Shown here: in pieces, positions 7,733 through 16,273 of the stretch
How the letters are laid out: each line of letters begins with the position of its first letter
Numbering within the stretch: the first letter of the stretch is position 1
NCBI GenBank assembly: GCA_964511645.1
Contig: CAZEGV010000039.1
Coordinates: 1 to 24,931, forward strand
From: CAZEGV01 sp964511645
Lineage (GTDB): Bacteria > Bacteroidota > Bacteroidia > Cytophagales > JAAEPT01
Direction: 5' to 3'
DNA: 24,931 bases
Program-made: the position numbers and the translations under genes
Notes under the pieces: model-generated
The model's input: only the letters and a program-made list of their open reading frames with translations
Database searches by the model: none
Told to the model about the DNA's origin: nothing

Positions 7733-7763
7733 TATTATTAATTTAATATCCACCAAGTAACTG

Positions 7764-10556
7764 CTACAACTTCCCTTTCAAATACTTTGCCGTATGGCTT
7801 TTCTTAAACTTCAAAATTCCTTCAGGCACCCCTTGATATAACAACTCTCCTCCTTTATCTCCACCTTCTGGACCTAAGTCAATCAACCAATCAGCTGTTT
7901 TTATCACTTCTACATTATGCTCTATAATTAGCACTGAGTGTCCTTTATCAATTAAAGCATTCACCGAAGTAAGTAACTTTTGAATATCACGAAAATGAAG
8001 TCCCGTAGTAGGTTCATCAAAAACGAATAGTGTTTGTTTAGCGGAAGCGCCTTTACCTAAAAAAGAAGCTAACTTAACACGCTGAGCCTCACCTCCAGAC
8101 AAAGAGTTGGCACTTTGCCCTAAAGTCACATAACCCAAACCTACATCTTGTAAAGGTTTTAATTTTTGAATGATTTTCGACTGTGTTTCAAAAAATGCTA
8201 TTGCCTCATCAATAGTCATTTCTAATACATCTGAAATATTTTTTTCTTGGTATTTGACTTCCCGTACTTCCTTCTTAAATCGCTTACCTTTACAGGCATC
8301 ACAAGTCAAGTAAATGTCTGGCATAAACTGCATCTCGATATGCTGTACTCCCTCTCCTTTACAAGCTTCACATCTCCCACCATCTACATTAAACGAGAAA
8401 AAAGCAGGCTTATAACTTCTTTGTTTTGCTAAAGAAATATTGGCATATAAAGTCCTAATTTCATCATAAGCTTTGACGTAAGTCACAGGGTTAGAGCGAG
8501 AAGATTTCCCGATAGGATTCTGATCCACAAATTCTATATGATCTAGCTGACTAATATCTCCAGACAATTCTCTAAAAATTCCTGGCATATCCCTACTCCC
8601 CTCACCTATCCTATTTTGTAAGGCTGGCAATAGTATTTTTTTGATTAAAGTAGATTTTCCAGACCCTGAAACGCCCGTTACCACCGTAAGTGCATTGAGT
8701 GGGATTTTTATATCTACATTTTTGAGATTATGCTGACTAGCACCTGTTAGCTCTATAAAGTTAATAGATTGTCGGCGTGCTTCAGGTAATTCTATCTTAT
8801 CTTCTTGATTAAGAAACCGTGCCGTGTAAGTATCTTTTGTTTTTAATAATTTTTGAATATTCCCTTCAAAAACTAAATTACCCCCTCCTGCTCCTGCATC
8901 TGGTCCTATATCTATAATATGATCGGCAGCACGCATAATTTCCTCTTCATGCTCTACCACAATCACAGTATTACCTAAATCTCTCAAACGTTTTAGTACC
9001 ACAATAAGTTGTTGCGTATCACGAGGGTGAAGCCCAATACTCGGTTCATCCAAAATATACATAGACCCCACCAATGAGCTACCCAAACTTGTTGCTAGCT
9101 TAATCCTTTGGTATTCGCCACCTGACAATGTAGAAGTTAATCTATTGAGACTTAAATAAGACAGACCTACTTCACTCAAGTAAGTTAGCCTGTTGATAAC
9201 TTCTTTTAATAGCTTATCGGCAATTTTAAAATCGTGAGCGTTTAATTTTACTTGTTCAAAAAACGCTAGACAATCCTCCACCGACATCAATAGTAAATCT
9301 TGGATGTTTTTGTCGGCTATTTTCACATAAGAAGTGTCTTTCCTGAGTCTCGTCCCCCTACAATCTGGACAAGTAGTACGCCCACGGTACCTTGATAGCA
9401 TCACACGGTATTGTATTTTGTATGATTGGGTTTCTAGGTAGTCAAAGAAATCATTTAAGCCTTTAAAGTATTCATTACCGTCCCAAAGCAGTTGGTATTC
9501 TGCCTCCGACAGGTCTTCTACTGGGCGATGAATCGGGAAGTCAAAATCAATACCTGTACGTACTAAATCATTGAGCCACTCTCCCATTTTTTCTCCTCGC
9601 CAGGGTGCAATTGCTTTTTCAAATACCGAAAGGCTCTTATCTGGAATCACCTTGCTTATGTCTATTCCCAGTACATGACCAAACCCTTCACATTTTTTAC
9701 ACGCTCCGTAAGGATTATTAAAAGAGAAAAAATTAGCCGTAGGGAATTCAAAATTAACTCCGTCCAATTCAAATCTTTCCGAAAAAAACTTTTCTTCTTT
9801 ACCTAATATTTCTATAAAACAATCACCGTTTCCTTCGTAAAAAGCAGTTTGGATAGAATCTGCTAGTCTGCTTTCAAATTCAACATCTTTCTTTACTACC
9901 AATCTATCTATCAGCACTTTTAATCCTTCTTCTTTAGGGTTTTCTAGGTCTTCTATAAAAACAATTTGACCATCTACCACTACACGGGTGTACCCTTTCT
10001 GAACCAACAGTTGTAGCTCCTCTTCCAGTGCACGCTCTTCTCGCAAGATAAACGGCACTAAAATCTGTAGCTTTGTCCCTTCCGCCAAACCTAGCACGTA
10101 AGATACCACATCATGCACCTCATGGCGTTGTACTTTTTTGCCCGATATGGGGGAAAACGTTGTTCCAATCCTCGAAAATAATAATTTGAAATAATCATAA
10201 ATCTCGGTAGTAGTCCCCACCGTAGAGCGAGGGTTTTTGGTATTTACCCTTTGCTCAATGGCTATTGCGGGAGATACTCCTCTTATATAGTCTACTTCTG
10301 GCTTTTCCATTCTTCCCAAAAACTGACGAGCATAAGAACTCAAACTTTCTACATACTGACGTTGCCCTTCGGCGTAAATAGTATCAAAAGCTAGTGAGGA
10401 CTTCCCAGAACCTGACACCCCCGTAATTACCGTTAGCGTATTCCTAGGGATTGCCACCGAAAGATTTTTTAGATTATTTACCCTACAACCTTTTACAATA
10501 ATATACTCTTTAGGATTTAACTCGTCGTAGGCTTCTAGGGGGATTTCTCTTATCAT
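7764..10556 (-). CDS. uvrA: Excinuclease ABC subunit A
   Basis: Damage-recognition ATPase of nucleotide excision repair; loads UvrB on damaged DNA in the cytoplasm. Its 930 residues are normal for UvrA. Two ABC modules are complete: Walker A GVSGSGKS at 46-53 and 628-635, signatures LSGGEYQ (about 477-483) and LSGGEAQ (819-825), Walker B LDEPS (502-506) and FDEPT (846-850). Zinc-binding cysteine pairs lie at 286/289 with 396/399, and at 729/732 with 752/755. The assigned ATG is the only reasonable start because the next Met (83) falls after Walker A. A promoter-like TAAATTTG box ends just 4 bases before it, so the mRNA may be leaderless. Confidence 0.97.
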   Translation of the reverse strand: MIREIPLEAYDELNPKEYIIVKGCRVNNLKNLSVAIPRNTLTVITGVSGSGKSSLAFDTIYAEGQRQYVESLSSYARQFLGRMEKPEVDYIRGVSPAIAIEQRVNTKNPRSTVGTTTEIYDYFKLLFSRIGTTFSPISGKKVQRHEVHDVVSYVLGLAEGTKLQILVPFILREERALEEELQLLVQKGYTRVVVDGQIVFIEDLENPKEEGLKVLIDRLVVKKDVEFESRLADSIQTAFYEGNGDCFIEILGKEEKFFSERFELDGVNFEFPTANFFSFNNPYGACKKCEGFGHVLGIDISKVIPDKSLSVFEKAIAPWRGEKMGEWLNDLVRTGIDFDFPIHRPVEDLSEAEYQLLWDGNEYFKGLNDFFDYLETQSYKIQYRVMLSRYRGRTTCPDCRGTRLRKDTSYVKIADKNIQDLLLMSVEDCLAFFEQVKLNAHDFKIADKLLKEVINRLTYLSEVGLSYLSLNRLTSTLSGGEYQRIKLATSLGSSLVGSMYILDEPSIGLHPRDTQQLIVVLKRLRDLGNTVIVVEHEEEIMRAADHIIDIGPDAGAGGGNLVFEGNIQKLLKTKDTYTARFLNQEDKIELPEARRQSINFIELTGASQHNLKNVDIKIPLNALTVVTGVSGSGKSTLIKKILLPALQNRIGEGSRDMPGIFRELSGDISQLDHIEFVDQNPIGKSSRSNPVTYVKAYDEIRTLYANISLAKQRSYKPAFFSFNVDGGRCEACKGEGVQHIEMQFMPDIYLTCDACKGKRFKKEVREVKYQEKNISDVLEMTIDEAIAFFETQSKIIQKLKPLQDVGLGYVTLGQSANSLSGGEAQRVKLASFLGKGASAKQTLFVFDEPTTGLHFRDIQKLLTSVNALIDKGHSVLIIEHNVEVIKTADWLIDLGPEGGDKGGELLYQGVPEGILKFKKSHTAKYLKGKL

Positions 10557-10560
10557 CTTG

Positions 10561-10568
10561 CAAATTTA
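10561..10568 (-). promoter_or_regulatory. -7 promoter box at the uvrA start
   Basis: The minus strand reads TAAATTTGCAAG directly followed by the uvrA ATG. This is a perfect TAnnTTTG box with the common GCA continuation. No TTG at the expected upstream spacing was found. The position implies transcription starting at or very near the start codon. Confidence 0.5.
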
Positions 10569-10630
10569 CGAGATTCAGTAGAATATTTTTAATTAATGTC
10601 AGATATATAATATAAGTATAATAAAAATGA

Positions 10631-10760
10631 GGGCGTTGCCTCATTCGCCAAGACGAAGGCTCATGTGGTCGGGCTTTTTGTTCCCAATCTTCCCGATAAA
10701 AAAAATCGGGAAGGATTTCCACGTCAATCCCTAACGCAAAACGATAAACACTCTCTCCAA
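10631..10760 (+). repeat. Dispersed intergenic repeat, copy A
   Basis: Opens GGGCGTTGCC and TCATTCGCCA, continues GGCTCATGTGGTCGGGCT, then a perfect 9-base-pair hairpin CTTCCCGAT / ATCGGGAAG with seven A in the loop (10689-10713), then GGATTTCC and CAATCCCTAACGCAAAACG. The first 45 bases match copy C near the window end at 38 positions. It is richer in G and C than the surroundings. It faces copy B in inverted orientation, and together they occupy most of the 418-base gap between uvrA and glgB. No gene is supported here. Confidence 0.75.
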
Positions 10761-10799
10761 TGATCAGAATCGTTTTTGCTCTATACTTTTCTCTTTCTC

Positions 10800-10969
10800 T
10801 AAGATCTGTTTGGCTTAGGGATAGAGCGGTTTGTTTGAAATCCTTTTTTATTTCTATGATTTTGCCATACTGAGCTTGTCAAAGTGCAAAAATCATAGAA
10901 ATAAAAAAGATTGAGTAGCGATAGCCCGACCATCGGGGCGAAATAGCCCTGTGAACGTAGTGAAAGGGA
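10800..10969 (-). repeat. Dispersed intergenic repeat, copy B (inverted relative to copy A)
   Basis: On the minus strand it reads GGGCTATTTCGCCC, ATGGTCGGGCTATCG, CTCAATC, a long hairpin, AAAAAAGGATTTC, then CTATCCCTAAGCCAAAC. These blocks align in the same order with copy A (GGTCGGGCT, CAATC, hairpin, GGATTTCC, CAATCCCTAACGCAAAAC). It begins 6 bases past the glgB stop codon, so it is part of the glgB 3' transcript. Confidence 0.75.
10843..10909. repeat. Long near-perfect inverted repeat inside copy B
   Basis: Left arm 10843-10865 and right arm 10886-10909 pair along their full length with a single extra base, giving about 23 pairs, mostly A/T with a GC end. The 20-base loop contains ACTGAGCTTGTCAAAG, which recurs in altered form in copy D. 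No T-tract follows on either side, so it is not a standard terminator, though it would fold strongly in RNA. Confidence 0.8.
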
Positions 10970-10974
10970 AGCTT

Positions 10975-12963
10975 CTAATTATTTATTTTAAAAACTTGTA
11001 CTGCTCTATTTACATTATAAATAGACAGGTAAGCCTCTCCATTTTTGGAAATCGTATTGTACTTTGTTTTTGAATCTAATCGAGAAAAACCTCCGTACTG
11101 AATCTCATCCGAATTAAAGACTAGTGAATACTCACCTGCATTGGGTACATAAAATTTATAATTAGCTACCGAATGATGAGGAGATAAATTAAATACAAAT
11201 ATTAGCTCTCCTCTTTTTATAACTATCGTATGATTGTCTTGGTCAATATTGAGTTCCTCCACTTTGGGCTCAGATAGAAAATCATATTCTGTTTGTACGG
11301 CAAGCATGTCTTGCTCAAAGTTATTGAGATATTCATATTTAAGCTCAGTATTATCTACTAGCGACCATTGTCTACGGGCATATTTATAACTCCAGTCATT
11401 CCCTTCTCTTGGAAAATCCATCCACTCTGGGTGACCAAATTCATTCCCTATAAAAGTCATATAAGCATCTCCACCTAGCACCATCGAGATAAAACGAATA
11501 ATCTTATGCAAGGCCATTCCCCTATCTACAATCAAACTAGGGGTCTTTTTGGACATAGAGGTGTACATCTCTTTGTCCATTAGCCAAAAGGCAAGGGTTT
11601 TGTCCCCTACTAATGCTTGATCGTGAGATTCTGCATAAGAAATATTTTTTTCTGCCCACCTTCTATCTGTAAGTGTTTTGTATATCTCATGTACGTTCCA
11701 GTTTTCATCTTCTAAATGCTTGAGGATTTTAATCCAATAATCAGGTAAGCCCATTGCTAGACGGTAATCAAAACCATAACCTCCATCTGCAATGCTTCGG
11801 CAGAGCCCAGGCATACCGCTCATGTCTTCAGCTATACTTAGTGTATTGGGTTTAATCTCATGTATCAAATCATTAGCCAACATCAAATAAACTTCTGCAT
11901 CATGCTCTATCCCATCTTTAAAGTATTTGTCATAATGATCAAATGTAATGTGACCATGATGGTGGTAAAGCATAGATGTGACACCATCAAACCTGAATCC
12001 ATCAAAATGAAATTCTTCTAACCAATAACGGATATTTGATAACAAAAATCTTTGTACTTCTGTTTTACCATAATCAAAGCATTTAGAATCCCAGTAAGGG
12101 TGATTACCTCTTTCTCCTTCGTGAAAATAGTGATGCCCTGATCCATCAAAATTATTCAATCCTTCTACAATGTTTTTTACAGAATGAGAGTGTACGACAT
12201 CCATAATCACGGATATTCCCATATTATGAGCAGTATCGATGAGTTTTTTCAACTCGACAGGAGTTCCAAATCGAGATGATGATGCGAAAAAATTAGATAC
12301 ATGATAACCAAAAGAACCATAATACGGATGCTCATGGATTCCCATAATTTGAATACAATTATAACCTGTTTTTTTAATCCTAGGGAGGTTGTTTTTTATA
12401 AATTCTAAGTATGTACCAACCCCTTCTTTTTCTTGTGCCATCCCAATGTGGCATTCATAAATAATTGGTGTTTTTATTTCATTACTAAATTTCTGGTCCG
12501 TCCATTTAAAGTCTGTTGAAATAACTTGAGGACAAAACTCATTTGTACTGGGATCTTGAACGATATATTCAGCGTAAGCTGGTATTTTTAAAGCTTCCTT
12601 TCCATCTTTCCCCTTGAGCCATAATTTATAATTGCTTCCAATCCCAAATCCACTCGTCTCTGGGATAAAAACTTCCCAAACTCCATAACCTATCCTTTTA
12701 AGTAAATGTGCTTGATTGTCCCAATTGTTAAAGTCTCCTACAAAAGATAGAGCTTGTGCTTCTGGTGCCCACTCTCTATAATGCCAGCCTTTCATTTTTT
12801 CATCATACTGAATACCAAAATAATGATGTCCATCAGCAAAGTCATATAATGACCCGAAATCTTTTTCTATTCTAGCTTTAAGCGATTGATATCTTTTGAT
12901 TCTATTACTTACTTCTCCTTCGTAAGGCGCTAACCAAGGATCGTCCTTAATAATTTGTATCAC
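10975..12963 (-). CDS. glgB: 1,4-alpha-glucan branching enzyme, eukaryote-like type
   Basis: Forms alpha-1,6 branches in glycogen. Its 662 residues are shorter than the roughly 730 of E. coli GlgB. Residues about 55-140 form a CBM48 domain (WAPEAQALSFVGDFNNW). The GH13 barrel follows with DVVHSH (255-260), nucleophile Asp326 in GFRFDGV, acid/base Glu379 in SIAEDMSGMPG, and HD447-448 in YAESHDQALVGDK. A C-terminal beta domain ends the protein. Long segments (FRFDGVTSMLYHHHG, SHDQALVGDK, NEFGHPEWMDFPR) read like animal and fungal branching enzymes, as in the GH13_8 subfamily, rather than enterobacterial GlgB. No other glycogen gene is nearby. A promoter candidate lies in the divergent region upstream. 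Confidence 0.96.
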   Translation of the reverse strand: MIQIIKDDPWLAPYEGEVSNRIKRYQSLKARIEKDFGSLYDFADGHHYFGIQYDEKMKGWHYREWAPEAQALSFVGDFNNWDNQAHLLKRIGYGVWEVFIPETSGFGIGSNYKLWLKGKDGKEALKIPAYAEYIVQDPSTNEFCPQVISTDFKWTDQKFSNEIKTPIIYECHIGMAQEKEGVGTYLEFIKNNLPRIKKTGYNCIQIMGIHEHPYYGSFGYHVSNFFASSSRFGTPVELKKLIDTAHNMGISVIMDVVHSHSVKNIVEGLNNFDGSGHHYFHEGERGNHPYWDSKCFDYGKTEVQRFLLSNIRYWLEEFHFDGFRFDGVTSMLYHHHGHITFDHYDKYFKDGIEHDAEVYLMLANDLIHEIKPNTLSIAEDMSGMPGLCRSIADGGYGFDYRLAMGLPDYWIKILKHLEDENWNVHEIYKTLTDRRWAEKNISYAESHDQALVGDKTLAFWLMDKEMYTSMSKKTPSLIVDRGMALHKIIRFISMVLGGDAYMTFIGNEFGHPEWMDFPREGNDWSYKYARRQWSLVDNTELKYEYLNNFEQDMLAVQTEYDFLSEPKVEELNIDQDNHTIVIKRGELIFVFNLSPHHSVANYKFYVPNAGEYSLVFNSDEIQYGGFSRLDSKTKYNTISKNGEAYLSIYNVNRAVQVFKINN

Positions 12964-12999
12964 AATTCTGTTTTTAAAGTCATAAAAAAAAGCTTATTT

Positions 13000-13030
13000 T
13001 AAATATAATAAGTAAAACAACTAGAGACAA
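13000..13030 (-). promoter_or_regulatory. Candidate glgB promoter
   Basis: On the minus strand TTG (13028-13030), a 20-base spacer, then TATATTTA (13000-13007). The -7 box departs from TAnnTTTG only in its last base. It would give an untranslated leader of roughly 30 bases before the glgB ATG and overlaps the region upstream of the divergent dehydrogenase. Confidence 0.5.
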
Positions 13031-13038
13031 GCCATTAG

Positions 13039-13977
13039 ATGAAAATAGTTTTATTAGACGCAAGTACTTTAGGCGATATGCCTTCCCTAAATCGTTTTAA
13101 CAGTTTAGGAGATTTCATTAGTTACGAAAAAACGAGTAGCGAGCAAACGCTTGACAGAATCAAAGAAGCAGAGATTATACTGACTAATAAAGTAGTCATA
13201 AATAAGCACATGATAAGTCAATGTAAGTCTTTGCGTTATATAGGTATCCTAGCAACTGGCACTAACAATATAGATTTGAACGCTGCCACGAACAGAGGTA
13301 TTATAGTGCAAAATGTAGCAGGATATTCGACCGATAGTGTAGCTCAACACACTTTTTCTCTTTTATTATCTCTACTACATCAAACTTCTTATTACCACAC
13401 TTATGTAAATAATGGTTATGTTAACAGTCCCATCTTTACCCATTTGGACAAACCTTACACAGAACTAAAAGGAAAAGAATTTGGCATCATTGGTTTGGGT
13501 TCAATTGGAAAAAAAGTAGCACAAATTGCCGAAATATTTGGTGCTAGAGTCTCTTATTATTCAACTTCTGGAAAAAACAACGATGCACCTTATCCTCAAA
13601 AGAGTTTACAAGTTTTACTAAAATCTTCTGATATTGTATCCATTCACGCTCCGCTCAATGCCAATACTAAATATCTTGTAGCAGAAAAGGAACTGTCTTG
13701 GATGAAACCAAATGCTATTTTACTCAACACTGGTCGGGGCGGAATTATTAAGGAGGCAGATTTAGCGAAAGCGATTGACAACAAAGTTATAATGGGGGCT
13801 GGAATAGATGTTTTTGAGCAAGAACCTATCGACTCAAACAACCCTTTACTAAGCATGAAAAACAAAAACAAACTGATAATGAGTCCGCATATTGCTTGGG
13901 CATCTTTGGAATCCAGAACAACATTGCTTGACTTGACCTATGAGTATCTGAATAACTTTCTTAAAAAAGAAAGTTAA
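13039..13977 (+). CDS. D-2-hydroxyacid dehydrogenase (glycerate/hydroxypyruvate type)
   Basis: Cytoplasmic NAD(P)-dependent oxidoreductase of 312 residues that reduces a 2-keto acid to the D-hydroxy acid. Rossmann loop GLGSIG is at 152-157. The catalytic triad is visible as Arg233 (NTGRGGII), Glu262 (DVFEQEP) and His284 (SPHIAW). Overall it resembles the glycerate dehydrogenase/hydroxypyruvate reductase group. The residue after the second Rossmann strand, normally Asp for NAD, is Ser175 in the sequence YYSTSGK, which hints at NADP use. It starts the plus-strand block and is divergent from glgB with 75 bases between them. The exact substrate cannot be told from sequence. Confidence 0.9.
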   Translation: MKIVLLDASTLGDMPSLNRFNSLGDFISYEKTSSEQTLDRIKEAEIILTNKVVINKHMISQCKSLRYIGILATGTNNIDLNAATNRGIIVQNVAGYSTDSVAQHTFSLLLSLLHQTSYYHTYVNNGYVNSPIFTHLDKPYTELKGKEFGIIGLGSIGKKVAQIAEIFGARVSYYSTSGKNNDAPYPQKSLQVLLKSSDIVSIHAPLNANTKYLVAEKELSWMKPNAILLNTGRGGIIKEADLAKAIDNKVIMGAGIDVFEQEPIDSNNPLLSMKNKNKLIMSPHIAWASLESRTTLLDLTYEYLNNFLKKES

Positions 13978-14042
13978 ACTCTTTTATCAGTTCATAAAAT
14001 AAAAGTAAATTGTGAACGTAATAAAGTAAATCCATTTTAGCT

Positions 14043-15035
14043 ATGAGTATGAATCGTATATTATTGATTGTTTTTTGTATCTTAACAGCGTCTTCTTGTG
14101 TTATTTCTAAGAAAAAATATGAAGAGTTAGCACAACGAAAAAGTTTGCTTGAGCTAGATAAAGATGAGTTAATTAAGCTAAGCGACTCTCTTCAAACAGT
14201 GTTAGCAATTACTAACCAATCACTTATAAATTGCGACAGTAATGTAATCCGCCTAGCTACAGATACGAGTAATTATGGTGTTCGATACAGTGATTTAGCC
14301 GATGATTACAAAAAATTAGAAAATATCTCAGACAAAGATGCCCGTAACCTAAGTAAGCAACTGAAAAAAGTAAGCTTGCTAATGGAAGCTGTAGATGCTC
14401 AAAATAAACAACTGGAAGCTGAAAAGAAAAACATTTCATCTCTTAATAAAAATTTAGAAAAAAGAGAAGGAAAAATCGACAAGCTTAAAGAAGACCTTAA
14501 CGATAGAGAAAAACGTGTAAAAGAACTCGAAAGTTTAATCGCACAAAAAGAAGCGTCAGTAAAAGCAATGCGTAAAAAAATCTCGAAAGCATTGTTAGGA
14601 TTTAACCAAGACGAGCTTACTGTTAATGTAAAAGATGGGAAAATTTATGTTTCTTTGGAAGAACAATTATTATTCAAATCTGGTAGCTACTCAATTGACA
14701 CCAAAGGGAATCAAGCCTTAAGTAAGTTGGCAGGGGCTTTAGCTCAAAACCCCGATGATTTTACCATTATGGTGGAAGGTCATACAGATGATGTACCTTA
14801 TAGAGGTAGCGGAGTAATCAAGGACAACTGGGACTTAAGTGTACTGCGTGCTACTTCTATTGTAAAAGTATTAGTTAGTAATAAAATTAATCCTAAAAAA
14901 GTAGTAGCCTCTGGTCGGGGCGAACATCTACCAAAAGTAAGTGGCGACAGCAAAGAAGCTAAATCAAAAAATAGACGTATCGAAATCATTATTATCCCTA
15001 ATATTGATGAGTTACTTCAGTTGTTGGAAGAGTAA
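14043..15035 (+). CDS. OmpA-family lipoprotein with long coiled coil
   Basis: Predicted cell-envelope lipoprotein of 330 residues. Residues 1-18 are a lipoprotein signal ending TASS before Cys19, the likely lipidated residue. Residues about 25-180 are rich in Lys, Glu and Leu with heptad spacing and form a coiled-coil stalk. Residues about 190-320 are an OmpA/MotB peptidoglycan-binding domain: LLFKSGSYSI, EGHTDDVPY (246-253), LSVLRA with Arg269, and KNRRIEI. The start could equally be the second Met (14049). It likely spans from the membrane to peptidoglycan. The following gene begins directly at its stop codon (TAAATG), so the two are probably co-expressed. Confidence 0.9.
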   Translation: MSMNRILLIVFCILTASSCVISKKKYEELAQRKSLLELDKDELIKLSDSLQTVLAITNQSLINCDSNVIRLATDTSNYGVRYSDLADDYKKLENISDKDARNLSKQLKKVSLLMEAVDAQNKQLEAEKKNISSLNKNLEKREGKIDKLKEDLNDREKRVKELESLIAQKEASVKAMRKKISKALLGFNQDELTVNVKDGKIYVSLEEQLLFKSGSYSIDTKGNQALSKLAGALAQNPDDFTIMVEGHTDDVPYRGSGVIKDNWDLSVLRATSIVKVLVSNKINPKKVVASGRGEHLPKVSGDSKEAKSKNRRIEIIIIPNIDELLQLLEE

Positions 15036-16259
15036 ATGACTAATCATTTAAAACTGATATTATCACTTCCTATTGTTTTTTTAGGAGGCTATTCAATATT
15101 GTACGTACTCAACATTGTCACTGTCTTTCCTTCAAACGAAAACCTTGCTCACTGGGATGTAGGTTGGTATCAGTCAATCATAGAGCATGGTTACCAATTC
15201 GACAAAGACAAGCAGTCTAACATTGCCTTTTTTCCACTTTTCCCCTATCTATGGAAGATTTCAAATCTATCAGCAATCGGTATATCTATTTTTAATTATT
15301 GTTTGTTTTTATGTACAACACTCATTATTTCAAATACTTATAAGCTAACGAAAGTTCAAACTTTATTAATTGCTACCACCCCTTCTTTATTATTTACTTT
15401 CATACCTTACTCTGAATCACTATTTTTCTTTTTCACGACCTTAATTTTAATTGGGTTATATCGTAAAAAATATTTCTTATGTTTTATCGGAATTTTTCTA
15501 GCTTCGCTAGAAAGGTCTTCGGCTCTTTTTTTTCTAGCCCCTCTTATTTATCTTATATTTAATAATACATGGCGTTCTCATTCTATAAAACCAAGATACT
15601 TTTTATTAATATTAACAGGTTTTTTATCCGTATTAATTGTAGCGTACATACAATGGACTCAAGTTGGTCAATGGTTTGTCTTCTATCAAGCACAAGATGC
15701 GTGGAATCATCACATTCAAGTGCCATCATTCCCACTTACTACATGGAGAGGAAAGTACAATCTACCACTTGACACTACTCATTCTTATTTTGGACTGATT
15801 GCATTAATATTACTTTGTTACCATTTTCTTCAAACTATCACTAAACGAAATTTCATATTCAAACCTGGAGATGACTGGTTGTTTTCCATAGTTTTTATAG
15901 CTGAAATGTTTGTTTTTATCTTATTGTTTCAAGGTGGAAGTATGTTTAGTCTTAATAGGTACATAGGTGGGACATCCTTTTTTATTGTTTTTGGTATTCA
16001 CTTTCTACAAAAATATGAATTAAAAAAGACTCACCTTATAATAGTAAGTACACTACTAGCTAGCTTAGTTAGTTTTTACAATCACGAAGAACCTTTAATC
16101 TTTGGACTACTATTAATTGGTATATCTGCCTATATCCTATTATGGATATTTAGTTTTACCAAAAGAAAAAAATGGTACTCATATACTCTAATTGTATTAA
16201 ATGTCATTATTCAATATCACTATTTTCACATGTACTTAACAGGTGAATGGGTAGGGTGA
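15036..16259 (+). CDS. PIG-V-like GT-C membrane glycosyltransferase
   Basis: Integral membrane protein of 407 residues with about ten hydrophobic helices. The first large loop holds HWDVGWYQSIIEHGY (39-53) and FFPLFP (65-70). Further on are PYSESLFFFFTT and ERSSA. This pattern is that of the PIG-V mannosyltransferase family (Pfam Mannosyl_trans2), which in eukaryotes adds the second mannose to GPI anchors; bacterial members are mostly uncharacterised. By analogy it should use a polyprenyl-phosphate sugar donor on the outer face of the inner membrane. Its ATG follows the OmpA lipoprotein stop with no gap. Its 3' end lies 14 bases from that of a second GT-C enzyme transcribed towards it. Confidence 0.82.
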   Translation: MTNHLKLILSLPIVFLGGYSILYVLNIVTVFPSNENLAHWDVGWYQSIIEHGYQFDKDKQSNIAFFPLFPYLWKISNLSAIGISIFNYCLFLCTTLIISNTYKLTKVQTLLIATTPSLLFTFIPYSESLFFFFTTLILIGLYRKKYFLCFIGIFLASLERSSALFFLAPLIYLIFNNTWRSHSIKPRYFLLILTGFLSVLIVAYIQWTQVGQWFVFYQAQDAWNHHIQVPSFPLTTWRGKYNLPLDTTHSYFGLIALILLCYHFLQTITKRNFIFKPGDDWLFSIVFIAEMFVFILLFQGGSMFSLNRYIGGTSFFIVFGIHFLQKYELKKTHLIIVSTLLASLVSFYNHEEPLIFGLLLIGISAYILLWIFSFTKRKKWYSYTLIVLNVIIQYHYFHMYLTGEWVG

Positions 16260-16273
16260 CAACAACTATAAAC

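Noticed and set aside
10510..10722. 70-codon minus-strand reading frame across the uvrA start and repeat copy A
   Set aside because: It overlaps the uvrA N-terminus and the intergenic repeat, its product has no recognisable domain, and its composition is that of the repeat.
10631..10969. CRISPR array or insertion sequence in the uvrA-glgB gap
   Set aside because: There are only two inverted copies rather than regular direct repeats with spacers, and no transposase reading frame lies between them.
13981..14005. Hairpin CTTTTAT / ATAAAAG after the dehydrogenase gene as a terminator
   Set aside because: Only seven pairs, nearly all A/T, an 11-base loop and no T-run. Too weak to call.
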